From positions 1 through 19,516 of the forward strand of contig CAJMLQ010000047.1 of the NCBI GenBank assembly GCA_905214265.1: a DNA stretch of 19,516 nucleotides, written 5' to 3'. Each line of letters begins with the position of its first letter. Within the stretch, counting starts at the first letter, position 1. Under the pieces are notes generated by a model. That model ran no database searches and was not told the DNA's origin. It saw nothing but the letters and a program-made list of their open reading frames with translations. The position numbers were made by a program, and so were the translations under genes. Origin of the DNA: an uncultured bacterium. Lineage in GTDB: Bacteria; Bacillota; Clostridia; Oscillospirales; Ruminococcaceae. This document shows, piece after piece, positions 1 through 7,195 of the stretch.

Positions 1-499
1 GGGGCGGGTAGCTGGCCCAGCTGCCGCCGGCCACAAAGGCCTCGCCAATGTAAAGATGTTTGGCGGTGAGGCGCTCGTCCACGATAAAATGGGCTTCCCG
101 CTCCCAGCCCGGCTTGCCCAAATGCTTGATAATCACATCCTCCGGTTTGACCAGCGCGGGAGCACAATCCATCTCCGAAGGGGATTTGCAGACGGCGATG
201 GTCACATCGGTGTCCGCGGTGATGGTATAAGGCCTGCCCTGAGGGATATAAACAGCGGTGGCAGGGCCGTCAAAGGGATTTTTCCGCTTACCGATGTTCT
301 CATAGGCAAAATCCGCGCCCTTGACGGTGCAGTTTCCGCCCAGCAGAATCAGAGCGTACTCCTTGCCCTGCTCATCATAGGAGACGCTTTCCCCGGCATG
401 TAGCTTGACCATGTCGACTTCCAGCATTTCCAGGCAGCTGTTGTCCTTGGTGATGATCTCCTGCGCACCGAATTTCCGGTTCCAGGTTTTTTTCAGCAT
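1..499 (-). CDS. iolB: 5-deoxy-glucuronate isomerase (IolB), 3' part missing
   Basis: The reading frame runs off the window start, leaving the first 166 residues. The family (KduI/IolB, cupin fold) isomerises 5-deoxy-D-glucuronate to 2-deoxy-5-keto-D-gluconate in cytoplasmic myo-inositol catabolism. The visible part starts MLKKTWNRKFGAQ, has a beta-rich cupin body with an EYALILLGG stretch near residues 48-55, and ends in GEAFVAGGSWASYPP, the segment that in IolB directly precedes the metal-binding HKHD motif, here just outside the window. The ATG at 499 follows GAAAGGATG at a usual distance. It is the last visible gene of the leftward operon, 36 bp after the PfkB kinase. KduI is the main alternative, but the WASYPP context favours IolB. 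Kinase and aldolase upstream supply the next two steps of the same pathway, which supports the call. Confidence 0.85.
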   Translation of the reverse strand, partial: MLKKTWNRKFGAQEIITKDNSCLEMLEVDMVKLHAGESVSYDEQGKEYALILLGGNCTVKGADFAYENIGKRKNPFDGPATAVYIPQGRPYTITADTDVTIAVCKSPSEMDCAPALVKPEDVIIKHLGKPGWEREAHFIVDERLTAKHLYIGEAFVAGGSWASYPP

Positions 500-535
500 A
501 ATCGGTCATCCTTTCATAAAAAATTACTTATCGGA

Positions 536-1456
536 TCAACGGGATTCCCACAAGTTCTTATTCTCCGCAAGATAGGCGGTGACCGCCTCGAAGCTGGGCG
601 CGCCGTCACGGGCTCCCAGCTTGGTACACTTCAGCCCCGACACCGCGCTGGAAAAGTGGCAACAGCTGATGAGATCGTACCCCTTGCAGAGGGCGGCGGC
701 AAAAGCGCCGTGAAAAACGTCCCCCGCGCCATTGGAGTCCACCACTTCCGCCGGATAGATGGGATAGGACCGCAGCACGGCTCCGTCAAAACAGATACCT
801 CCCCGCTTGCCCTGGGTGATGACCACCGCGTCCGGGGAATAGCGCCGGTACAGTTCCCGGGCGGCCTCCTCCCCGGAGGCGCAGCCGGTAAGGCCCAGGG
901 CAAACTCCTCCGACGGGATCAGATAGTCCGCATAGGGCAGCAGCGCCTCGATTCCCTCATAAAGGCCGCCTGCGTCGTAAAGGACCTTCGTTCCGCTCTC
1001 CTTGGCAATTTTGGCCGCTTCCACGGCGCAGGCCAGGTCGTTGCCGTCTACCATCAGGATCTCCGCGTCCCGAATAGCCTGCTTTTGCTCTTCATCCAGA
1101 ATGGTGCCGGGCAGAGTGCCCCGGTCGAAGATGCAGGTGCGGGTAGCAGCCTGCTTGTTGAGGATGATGTAGGAGGTGAAGGACCGGTATCCCGGCCGGA
1201 CCCGGGCCAGGGAGGCGTCCACCCCATAGCGGCCGAAATCCGCCAGCAGGAAGACTCCCCCCGCGTCGTCGGTCAGGTCGCCGAGAAATGTAGCTGGTTC
1301 TCCCAGCTTGGCGGCGGCTACCAGGCCGGTGGCACAGGGGCCGCCGCCGCTCTGGGCGGTACTCTCCGCCCGCATTTTGGTGTCCTCCGGCGGAAAGCCG
1401 TCGGTGACCATCAGAGTGTCGCAGACCGCCGCGCCGATTCCCACGATTTTGGCCAT
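536..1456 (-). CDS. PfkB-family carbohydrate kinase (possible IolC role)
   Basis: A 306-residue cytoplasmic sugar kinase of the ribokinase/PfkB family, which phosphorylates a sugar or keto-acid hydroxyl with ATP. The N-terminus MAKIVGIGAAVCDTL is the usual first strand. SGGGPCATG at 36-44 is the GG-rich substrate-side motif, and DSNGAGDVFHGAF at 240-252 is the second PfkB signature, with GAGD at 243-246 and Asp246 as catalytic base. The ATG at 1456 is chosen over an upstream in-frame start because AGGAGG ends six bases before it. That site overlaps the TGA of the aldolase gene, 11 bp upstream, so translation is probably coupled. Lying between a class II aldolase and iolB, it could act as 5-dehydro-2-deoxygluconokinase. 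Its N-terminal region is not the classical IolC sequence, so the substrate is inferred from context only. Confidence 0.85.
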   Translation of the reverse strand: MAKIVGIGAAVCDTLMVTDGFPPEDTKMRAESTAQSGGGPCATGLVAAAKLGEPATFLGDLTDDAGGVFLLADFGRYGVDASLARVRPGYRSFTSYIILNKQAATRTCIFDRGTLPGTILDEEQKQAIRDAEILMVDGNDLACAVEAAKIAKESGTKVLYDAGGLYEGIEALLPYADYLIPSEEFALGLTGCASGEEAARELYRRYSPDAVVITQGKRGGICFDGAVLRSYPIYPAEVVDSNGAGDVFHGAFAAALCKGYDLISCCHFSSAVSGLKCTKLGARDGAPSFEAVTAYLAENKNLWESR

Positions 1457-1467
1457 GGTATTCCTCC

Positions 1468-2298
1468 TCACAGGATCGCATCCGCATGGAGAAGGCGGAT
1501 TTTTTCCAGGGCAAAAGCTTTGACGGCATCTACAGGGCCGCGCATAAACAGATCGATGGCAATCAGGTCCCGGGAGGTGGCGAACACTTCATCCAGGAAG
1601 GAGTAGCACAAATCGGTGCCGAAGTTGATCTTCTTGATGCCGGCCTCCACCGCCGCCTGGATCTGTTCGTCGGGGACGCCGGAGCCACCGTGAAGCACCA
1701 GGGGGGTGCCGGTAGCATCCGCGATCTCCTGGATGCGGGTGATGTTCAGGACCGGAGCCTGTTTGTAGCGGCCGTGGGCGGTGCCTACCAGAACAGCCAA
1801 CGCTGCCACGCCAGTCTCCTTCACGAAGCGAACCGCTTCGTCGGTTTTGGTGTGCTCCGTAGAAACGCCGTCTTTGGCCGCGCCGATATGGCCAAGCTCG
1901 CCCTCCATGGGGATACCGGCCGCAGTGCACAGCTTTACGGCCTCCCGGGTGGCGGCGATGTTCTCCTCCAGCGGGAGGGAAGAATTGTCCAACATAATGC
2001 CGGTGCAGCCCCAGCGCAGGGCCCGGATCACCTCGGGCTTACCCGCGCCATGGTCCAAGTGGAAACAGACGGGGGTGCTGGCTTTCTTGGCGGCGGCCAG
2101 GGCCAGAGCGGCCAGGTAATAGCCGTCGTCGCCATCAAAAAGGCGGCTGTAGCCCTGAAGGATCACCGGAGCGTTTGACTCCTCCGCGGCGGCGATGACG
2201 CCTTTGACCGTCTCCATATTGTAGCAGTTGAACGCGGGGATGGCCGCGTTTTTTCCTTTGGCGAGGGAGAGGATCTCCCCCAAATTGACAAGGCTCAT
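1468..2298 (-). CDS. Class II aldolase, FbaA/GatY/IolJ type
   Basis: A 276-residue zinc-dependent class II aldolase that reversibly splits a ketose- or keto-acid-phosphate to DHAP and an aldehyde. HLDHG at 80-84 gives the catalytic Asp82 and a zinc His83. GELGHIG at 133-139 is the usual central motif, GTAHG at 172-176 carries zinc His175, and LHGGSGV at 202-208 carries zinc His203 and part of the phosphate site. KINFGTDL at 223-230 closes the phosphate-binding region. Length matches the short GatY/KbaY/IolJ branch rather than long yeast-type FBA. It lies 27 bp downstream of the Fe-S protein gene and 11 bp before the kinase gene. With iolB two genes on, 2-deoxy-5-keto-gluconate-6-phosphate (giving DHAP and malonate semialdehyde) is the best guess. 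Tagatose- or fructose-1,6-bisphosphate cannot be excluded from sequence alone. Confidence 0.88.
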   Translation of the reverse strand: MSLVNLGEILSLAKGKNAAIPAFNCYNMETVKGVIAAAEESNAPVILQGYSRLFDGDDGYYLAALALAAAKKASTPVCFHLDHGAGKPEVIRALRWGCTGIMLDNSSLPLEENIAATREAVKLCTAAGIPMEGELGHIGAAKDGVSTEHTKTDEAVRFVKETGVAALAVLVGTAHGRYKQAPVLNITRIQEIADATGTPLVLHGGSGVPDEQIQAAVEAGIKKINFGTDLCYSFLDEVFATSRDLIAIDLFMRGPVDAVKAFALEKIRLLHADAIL

Positions 2299-2325
2299 GA
2301 GAAGTTCCGTCCTTTCGTCCGAGTG

Positions 2326-3414
2326 TCAGCAGGTGTGTTCCAGCAGGAATACCTCTAGGGGCTTTACCGGAAGCCCGCCCGCACTGCGCAGGGCGGTGCA
2401 GGAGGTAGGACAGGCGGTGATAATGCAGGATGCGCCGGTAGAAACAGCCTCCAGCATCCGGCGAGCGGCCATTTTTTCCGCTAAGTCGGGGCGATACAGG
2501 CCGATGGTGCCCTCGCCGCAGCTGATGGCCTCTTCACCGTGGCGGTACATGTCCCGGAGCTCCGCGCAGGCGGCGATGAGTTGCCGAGGGGCTTCCGTCT
2601 CATGGAGCTCCCGGGCCAGGCGGAAGGGGTCCTGATAGGTGACGGCTTCTCCGGTCTTTTGGAAGCTCAACGCGCCGGATTTCCACAATTCCACTAGGAA
2701 AGCGGGGAAGGTTTTGACCTCGGCGCTGAGGGCCGCGCCCCACTCGCGATACTCCCGCAGGAAAACCTTGGCGCTGTCCGGCGACAGGGCGACGATAGTC
2801 TTGGCTCCGACGGCGTTGATCTTTTCCGCAGCGGCGAGAAGGGCCTGGCGTGCTTCCTCGGCGGGACCCATCAGATCAGCCAAGTCCATGCCGCAGTCCG
2901 GCTCCTCCTTCATCACAGCGAAGGAAACACCGGCTTTTTTCAGCAGACGCACAGCAGCCACGGCACTTTCCGGGCACACCGAAGCGGCATTGCCCAAAAA
3001 GAGCAGAACGTCCGCCTTTTCCGGCAGGCCAGTTAATTCAGCCATCAGCTCCGGATCAGAGGCCGGGGCGTATGCGGTACCTTCCGACTCGATTTTATCC
3101 AGAAGGTCATTGACATAAGCGGGGGCGATCCCCTGGGTCAACGCTTCCATCCGGGCGTGCTTGGTAAACGGCAGCGGATCGAAGCCAGTGCAGCACTGGG
3201 TGGTGCAAGCGCCGCAGAGGACGCACTCATAGACCACCTCAGCAATGTCGGGAGTATAGGAGAAGCCCCGGTTGACCAGAGAGAGCAGCTCGGCCCGGGC
3301 CCGGGCGTTATTGGCCTCGCTGCCGGTGACCATCCCCACGGGGCAGACGTGCCGGCACATAAAGCAGAACCGGCAGTTATCAATGGTGTGCTTGTCGTTT
3401 TCGGTAAAATACAT
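2326..3414 (-). CDS. Double [4Fe-4S] protein with degenerate CCG domain (GlcF/LutA-like)
   Basis: A 362-residue electron-transfer subunit related to GlcF, LutA and HdrD. Two ferredoxin-type clusters are ligated by C14, C17, C20, C24 (CRFCFMCRHVCP) and C64, C67, C70, C74 (CVLCGACTTQC). The C-terminal two-thirds has the layout of two CCG repeats, but most hallmark cysteines are gone: GN at 141-142 where GC is usual, DCG at 173-175 for CCG, DPF at 262-264 for DPC, and SCGEG at 298-302 for CCGAG. ACPTSC at 334-339 survives. AAGGAGG eight bases before ATG 3414 overlaps the stop of the FAD oxidase gene, so the two subunits are probably translationally coupled and form one complex that passes electrons from the flavin. 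No signal peptide or membrane segment is visible. Electron acceptor and substrate are unknown. Confidence 0.85.
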   Translation of the reverse strand: MYFTENDKHTIDNCRFCFMCRHVCPVGMVTGSEANNARARAELLSLVNRGFSYTPDIAEVVYECVLCGACTTQCCTGFDPLPFTKHARMEALTQGIAPAYVNDLLDKIESEGTAYAPASDPELMAELTGLPEKADVLLFLGNAASVCPESAVAAVRLLKKAGVSFAVMKEEPDCGMDLADLMGPAEEARQALLAAAEKINAVGAKTIVALSPDSAKVFLREYREWGAALSAEVKTFPAFLVELWKSGALSFQKTGEAVTYQDPFRLARELHETEAPRQLIAACAELRDMYRHGEEAISCGEGTIGLYRPDLAEKMAARRMLEAVSTGASCIITACPTSCTALRSAGGLPVKPLEVFLLEHTC

Positions 3415-3427
3415 GCTGTCCGCCTCC

Positions 3428-4852
3428 TTACAGTCCCAGTTTGTAGGGGTTCATGATGCCATTGGGGTCCAACTGCCGCTTGATGCCTTCCAGGACCTGC
3501 ATGGCGGGGCCGTACTGCTCCTTCATCAGCTTGCCCAGCTTGACACCGACGCCGTGGTGGTCGTTGACCACGCCGCCATTGGCCAGGGCTGCTCTGACTC
3601 CAGTATACCAGATCTGGTTATGTAAACGCAATGCCTCATGGGGATCCTGGGGCGGATTATCCACAATAAAGCGGTCGTAGATCATGGCGCCCCACTCGTA
3701 CCAGTGGGAGAAGTGGGCGATGAACCGCGCCATGGGGAAGTTGGTCTCAATAGCCTCTTTCATGGCCCAGTAGATCTTTTCAATGTTCGAATAGGTGGCG
3801 ATGGAATCCATGGTGCCAAACATCTGGGGGATATCCATCATGTGGCCGGGATAGAAGAAGGTAATTTTCTCCTTCCACCACTTCTCACCGTATTCGCTGC
3901 CCAAGTCCTCGGCACCGTATTTGGCGAAGGTGTCAAAGAGAACCTTCTGCTCCACGGCGACGATATCCTTCATGCCCTCCAGAGCCAGGTTCATGAAGGC
4001 GCCCTTACGCTCCACACCGACGATCTTTTTGATGAGGGACACGGTCTCCGCCTCATCGTACAAACGCATGCAGGAGGGCTTGATCTTGGTCAGAAGCTCC
4101 CGCCCCGCAGCAAAGGCGCTGGTCAGGTCCTTGAAGAGGAAGGCGCGGAACCAGCGGGTCTCCGGCTGGGCATAGATGCGCATCTGGGCCTTGGTGATAA
4201 CGCCCAGGGTGCCCTCGGAGCCGATAAAGATCTGGTTCAGGTCCGGGCCCGCTGCGTGTTTGGGCACCGGGGAGGTGTTGATGATGTCGCCGTTGGGAAG
4301 GACGACCTCCATGCTCAGGCACATGTCGTCGATCTTGCCGTACTTGGTGGAGACGACGCCGATACCCCGGTGGGCCAAAAAGCCGCCCAGGGTGGAGCAG
4401 TTCTGGGAGCTGGGGTAGTGCATGGTGGCGTAGCCCCGTTCATTGGCGTACCATTCCAGATGGGTGTGGATGGCGCCAGTGCCGGATTCCATATACATGG
4501 AATCCGTGTTGAATTCGGTGATCTCGTTCATCCGTTTGGTGTCCAGGACGATGCCTCCGGCCAGGGGGAGCGCGCCTCCCTGGGTCCCACCGCCGCCGCC
4601 CCAAGTGGTCACCGGCATTTTGTAGTAGTTTGCGATCTTCAGAATATTGGAGACCTCTTTGGCGTCCTTGGGGCAGACGATGATGTCCGCTTCCGGCGGA
4701 GTCATCCCCCGGTCCGCCCACATCCGGGACAGCCAGTAGTAATCGACGCCGTGGACCAGCTTATCCGCCTCCCGGGTGGAACAGTTCTCCCGGCCGACCG
4801 CGTCCTCCAGCTCATTCTGGATCATATCGAACATGAATCCTTTGAGTTGCAT
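3428..4852 (-). CDS. FAD-linked oxidase, GlcD / alkyl-DHAP synthase-like
   Basis: A 474-residue flavoprotein of the vanillyl-alcohol-oxidase/PCMH superfamily (FAD_binding_4 followed by FAD-oxidase C domain). The FAD phosphate loop is the glycine run TTWGGGGGTQGG at 82-93. YPSSQNCSTLGG at 146-157 and FIGSEGTLGVIT at 209-220 are standard FAD-domain motifs. The C-terminal part has NDHHGVGVKLG at 430-440, resembling the HHG motif of AGPS and D-2-hydroxyacid oxidases, and DPNGIMNPYKLG at 462-473, the usual family end. The enzyme should oxidise an alcohol or 2-hydroxy-acid carbon and hand electrons to the Fe-S protein encoded 13 bp downstream. ATG 4852 follows AAGGAG at a normal spacing. It is the first gene of the operon and has its own promoter. 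The substrate is not readable from the sequence; a polyol, inositol derivative or sugar acid would suit the downstream genes. Confidence 0.87.
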   Translation of the reverse strand: MQLKGFMFDMIQNELEDAVGRENCSTREADKLVHGVDYYWLSRMWADRGMTPPEADIIVCPKDAKEVSNILKIANYYKMPVTTWGGGGGTQGGALPLAGGIVLDTKRMNEITEFNTDSMYMESGTGAIHTHLEWYANERGYATMHYPSSQNCSTLGGFLAHRGIGVVSTKYGKIDDMCLSMEVVLPNGDIINTSPVPKHAAGPDLNQIFIGSEGTLGVITKAQMRIYAQPETRWFRAFLFKDLTSAFAAGRELLTKIKPSCMRLYDEAETVSLIKKIVGVERKGAFMNLALEGMKDIVAVEQKVLFDTFAKYGAEDLGSEYGEKWWKEKITFFYPGHMMDIPQMFGTMDSIATYSNIEKIYWAMKEAIETNFPMARFIAHFSHWYEWGAMIYDRFIVDNPPQDPHEALRLHNQIWYTGVRAALANGGVVNDHHGVGVKLGKLMKEQYGPAMQVLEGIKRQLDPNGIMNPYKLGL

Positions 4853-4888
4853 ACCGACCTCTCCTTTTCAGAGTTAATTTTCAATTTT

Positions 4889-4917
4889 ATATTACCATAT
4901 TCAAAAATAAATTTCAA
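4889..4917 (-). promoter_or_regulatory. Promoter of the FAD oxidase-iolB operon
   Basis: Read on the minus strand, TTGAAA (4917-4912), a 17-bp spacer and TAATAT (4894-4889) form a good sigmaA promoter. The predicted transcript start, near 4882, gives about 30 nt of leader before ATG 4852. The -35 box is 3 bp from the palindromic region at 4921-4939. Confidence 0.75.
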
Positions 4918-4920
4918 TAG

Positions 4921-4939
4921 TTTTCGAAAATTATTTTCG
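4921..4939. promoter_or_regulatory. Palindromic operator between divergent promoters (candidate RpiR site)
   Basis: Two overlapping palindromes are visible: TTTTCGAAAA (4921-4930) and CGAAAAT-T-ATTTTCG (4925-4939, perfect seven-base arms). The pair lies exactly 3 bp from the -35 box of each divergent promoter. A dimeric repressor bound here would block both. The adjacent MurR/RpiR gene is the obvious candidate regulator; assignment is by position. Confidence 0.6.
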
Positions 4940-4942
4940 TTC

Positions 4943-4971
4943 TTGACAACCTTGCTGGAAAAAGCTACAAT
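4943..4971 (+). promoter_or_regulatory. Promoter of the rpiR-type regulator gene
   Basis: TTGACA at 4943-4948, a 17-bp spacer and TACAAT at 4966-4971 make a near-consensus sigmaA promoter. Transcription should begin at about 4978, which rules out translation from the in-frame ATG at 4976 and supports the start at 5027. Confidence 0.8.
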
Positions 4972-4995
4972 AAAAATGAAATTAAACTTCGTTTT

Positions 4996-5011
4996 GGGGA
5001 AAGCGTTCCCC
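4996..5011 (+). promoter_or_regulatory. Leader inverted repeat, possible cre site
   Basis: GGGGAA (4996-5001), AGCG and TTCCCC (5006-5011) form an inverted repeat in the leader of the regulator mRNA, just before its ribosome binding site. The 14 bases at 4998-5011 match 7 of the 9 fixed positions of the CcpA cre consensus TGNAANCGNTNNCA. It could be a catabolite-repression roadblock or merely an RNA hairpin. Confidence 0.35.
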
Positions 5012-5026
5012 GGAAAGCAGGAGCCG

Positions 5027-5869
5027 ATGAACAATATTGTGCTGCGCATTAAATCCATGTATCCGGACATGGGCCGGGGGGAGAAGAAAATCGCCGACTG
5101 GATCCTGGAAAATCAGCGGGAACTGATCCGGCTGTCCATCAGCGAACTGGCGGAAAAGTGCGGCTGCGGAGAAGCGACCATCGTGCGCTTTTCCCGGCGG
5201 CTGGGGCTGGTGGGGTATCAGGAGCTGAAAATTTCCATCGCCCAGGAGACGGCAGAGGGCTCCACCACTCTCAATGAGGGGATGACCCGGGACGACTCCT
5301 GCGCCGATCTCTTCACCAAGGCCTGCGGCAATATTTACAGTTCGCTGGAGCACACCAAAAAAGTGCTGAACGGTGCCATTTTGGAAGAAGCCGCTCAGCG
5401 GATCATGACGGCGGGGCGAATCGCGCTTTTCGGTCTGGGCAACTCGGCAGCGGTGGCCATGGATGCCCAGCACAAATTTCTCCGGGCGGGGCTGGACGCA
5501 GCGGCCTATACAGACAACCATCTCCAGGCTATTGCGGCCTCCCACCTAAAGGCCGGGGATGTGGCTATTGGCATTTCCCATTCCGGGTCGTCCATTGACG
5601 TGGTGGAGGCCCTGCGGCTGGCCAAGGAGGCCGGTGCGCTGACTATCTGCATCACCAATTTGGGGAAATCCCCCATCATTAAGCAGAGCGACCTGGTGCT
5701 GAATACCGCGTCGGAGGAGACCCGTTATACCATTCTGGGGATGAACTCCCGGATCGCTCAGCTGGCCATTATCGACACCATTTACGCCTACCTGATCCTG
5801 CACCGGGACAAGGACGCCATTGCCGCGATCCAAAGCACGGAGCGGGCGCTGCAAGGCAAAAAGTATTGA
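5027..5869 (+). CDS. MurR/RpiR-family transcriptional regulator
   Basis: A 280-residue DNA-binding regulator. Residues 1-77 are the RpiR-type helix-turn-helix domain: GEKKIADWILEN near 18-29, SISELAEKCGCGEATIVRFSR at 38-57 as the recognition part, then LGLVGYQELK. Residues 128-255 form a SIS sugar-phosphate-binding domain, with SHSGSS at 184-189. Length is typical. The start is ATG 5027 with GCAGGAG just upstream; the frame is open far upstream, but a near-consensus promoter begins transcription at about 4978. It diverges from the oxidase-iolB operon. Known iolR genes of several proteobacteria belong to this family, so control of the operon by a phosphorylated pathway intermediate is a reasonable inference. 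It ends 7 bp before a bidirectional terminator and is probably monocistronic. Confidence 0.92.
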   Translation: MNNIVLRIKSMYPDMGRGEKKIADWILENQRELIRLSISELAEKCGCGEATIVRFSRRLGLVGYQELKISIAQETAEGSTTLNEGMTRDDSCADLFTKACGNIYSSLEHTKKVLNGAILEEAAQRIMTAGRIALFGLGNSAAVAMDAQHKFLRAGLDAAAYTDNHLQAIAASHLKAGDVAIGISHSGSSIDVVEALRLAKEAGALTICITNLGKSPIIKQSDLVLNTASEETRYTILGMNSRIAQLAIIDTIYAYLILHRDKDAIAAIQSTERALQGKKY

Positions 5870-5876
5870 TTCAAAA

Positions 5877-5922
5877 AAAGTTTTGGGTCAAGCCTTTTTT
5901 AAAAGGCTTGACCCAAAACTTT
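5877..5922. terminator. Bidirectional intrinsic terminator
   Basis: Perfect 22-bp arms (5877-5898 and 5901-5922) around the central TT form a very stable hairpin. A T-rich tract follows on each strand (CATTTTTTC to the right; the A-run at 5873-5879 to the left). It sits between the convergent ends of the RpiR gene (5869) and the Gfo/Idh gene (5937) and can stop both transcripts. Confidence 0.93.
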
Positions 5923-5936
5923 CATTTTTTCTTCTA

Positions 5937-7163
5937 TCAGAAAGCGCCGCCCTGGAATTTTTCATATCCCTGCACCGGAATGGTTACAGCGGGAACACTC
6001 CAAGAAAAGCCTTTCTCCGACGGAAGCGCGGCATCCTGGTAACAGGTCAGCAAGTCCTCATAGAGCCCGGGACAGCAGAGGTTGGCCTTTTGCGGATCGT
6101 CCATATGCTCCTCAGCCAACATGGAACGGGGGAAATTGGCCACCTGGCCGTAATCGAAGACTGCGTTGCAGGTCAGAAGGTGGGGCCGCACCGTGGCAAT
6201 GGTGCAGCGTGGCGGCTGTCCGGTGCGGACAAAATCCAGCATCGACCGGCATTTTTGGAAAATCTCCTCATTGGTAAAGGGATCTCCATAAACGATAGTA
6301 CGACCATCGGCCAACCGTCCAATTACCCGGTTATCCTGCACATCCTGGTTAAAGATCACGGTTCCCTTTTCAAACTCGTAGCAGAAAGAAGGCTCCCGGT
6401 TGAGCTGGGTGGCATGGGAAGCGATATAGAGGAATTCACTGCCGCCCGCGCAGCCTCTCAGGATACAGGTATCGAAGCTCTCAATTTGTTTTGCACGATA
6501 AAGCTCCGCCTCCACGGTCTCCGGATAAGCGGCAGTCTCCATGGTGGAGCCCAGGAGGAAAAAGATGTTGTGGAGGTAATGAGCGGCAGCGTTGGTCACA
6601 ATGGAATCCAGAATGTACCCGCCCTTTCCATCCCGCACACGGCCCTTCCAGGTGGAAGATTCGTAATACGACAGAGCACGAGGCCAGGAAATAAAGGTTT
6701 TGAGCATTTTGGGACGGCCATAGACACCGGCGAGGATATCCTCCTTCAGGCGGCCCATGGTCTCGCTGAAGGACCATTGAAAGCCCACGCCCAACTGTCT
6801 GCCAAGGCGGCTCCGTTCCTGCTCCAGAGCGTCCAGCTCCTGGAGGGTAGGGGTAAGAGGCTTCTCACAGAGGACGTGAGAACCGTTTTCCATGGCGGTA
6901 ATGCTATAAGGGCTGTGAAGGTTGGTCGGGGTGGCGATAATGGTCAGATCCGCCTGATTTTCCCGGAAAAAGTCCGCGGGCGTGGAGTAAATCGGGATAT
7001 TGTTCTCCTGAATCCAGGCATATCCCGGGGCCTTTTCTGCGAAAGGATCTGCCACACCGACAAGGCGCGCATTCTCTCGGGCCATCCGTCCCTGGCGAAA
7101 AAACTCCACATACGAATTTCCGTATCCGCCGACGCCAGCCAGCAGAATGTTGATTGGCTTCAT
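5937..7163 (-). CDS. Gfo/Idh/MocA-family oxidoreductase
   Basis: A 408-residue NAD(P)-dependent dehydrogenase of the glucose-fructose oxidoreductase/inositol dehydrogenase family. The Rossmann start is INILLAGVGGYGNSY at 4-18. GVADPF at 36-41 is the end of beta-2, ATPTNLHSPY at 78-87 and CEKPLT at 99-104 (EKP, with Lys101 near nicotinamide) complete the N-terminal half. The C-terminal half is a predicted alpha/beta substrate domain. ATG 7163 is preferred, with AAAGG about 11 bases upstream; ATG 7175 lies too near that site, and a more upstream TTG lacks one. It is 32 bp downstream of another Gfo/Idh gene and shares its promoter. The substrate is unknown: members oxidise inositols, hexoses, amino sugars or glycosides. 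It ends just before a bidirectional terminator. Confidence 0.85.
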   Translation of the reverse strand: MKPINILLAGVGGYGNSYVEFFRQGRMARENARLVGVADPFAEKAPGYAWIQENNIPIYSTPADFFRENQADLTIIATPTNLHSPYSITAMENGSHVLCEKPLTPTLQELDALEQERSRLGRQLGVGFQWSFSETMGRLKEDILAGVYGRPKMLKTFISWPRALSYYESSTWKGRVRDGKGGYILDSIVTNAAAHYLHNIFFLLGSTMETAAYPETVEAELYRAKQIESFDTCILRGCAGGSEFLYIASHATQLNREPSFCYEFEKGTVIFNQDVQDNRVIGRLADGRTIVYGDPFTNEEIFQKCRSMLDFVRTGQPPRCTIATVRPHLLTCNAVFDYGQVANFPRSMLAEEHMDDPQKANLCCPGLYEDLLTCYQDAALPSEKGFSWSVPAVTIPVQGYEKFQGGAF

Positions 7164-7195
7164 ACGCTGATCCATCCTTTTCTGCAAATTTCCGG

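Noticed and set aside
656..1606. 316-codon open frame on the plus strand
   Set aside because: Antisense shadow of the PfkB kinase gene, crossing into the aldolase gene; composition and lack of motifs argue against coding.
3638..5026. In-frame upstream extension of the RpiR gene (open for 463 codons) and the alternative ATG at 4976
   Set aside because: The extension is antisense to the FAD oxidase gene and lies upstream of the near-consensus promoter at 4943-4971, whose transcript begins at about 4978. The AGGAG before 5027 supports the shorter protein.
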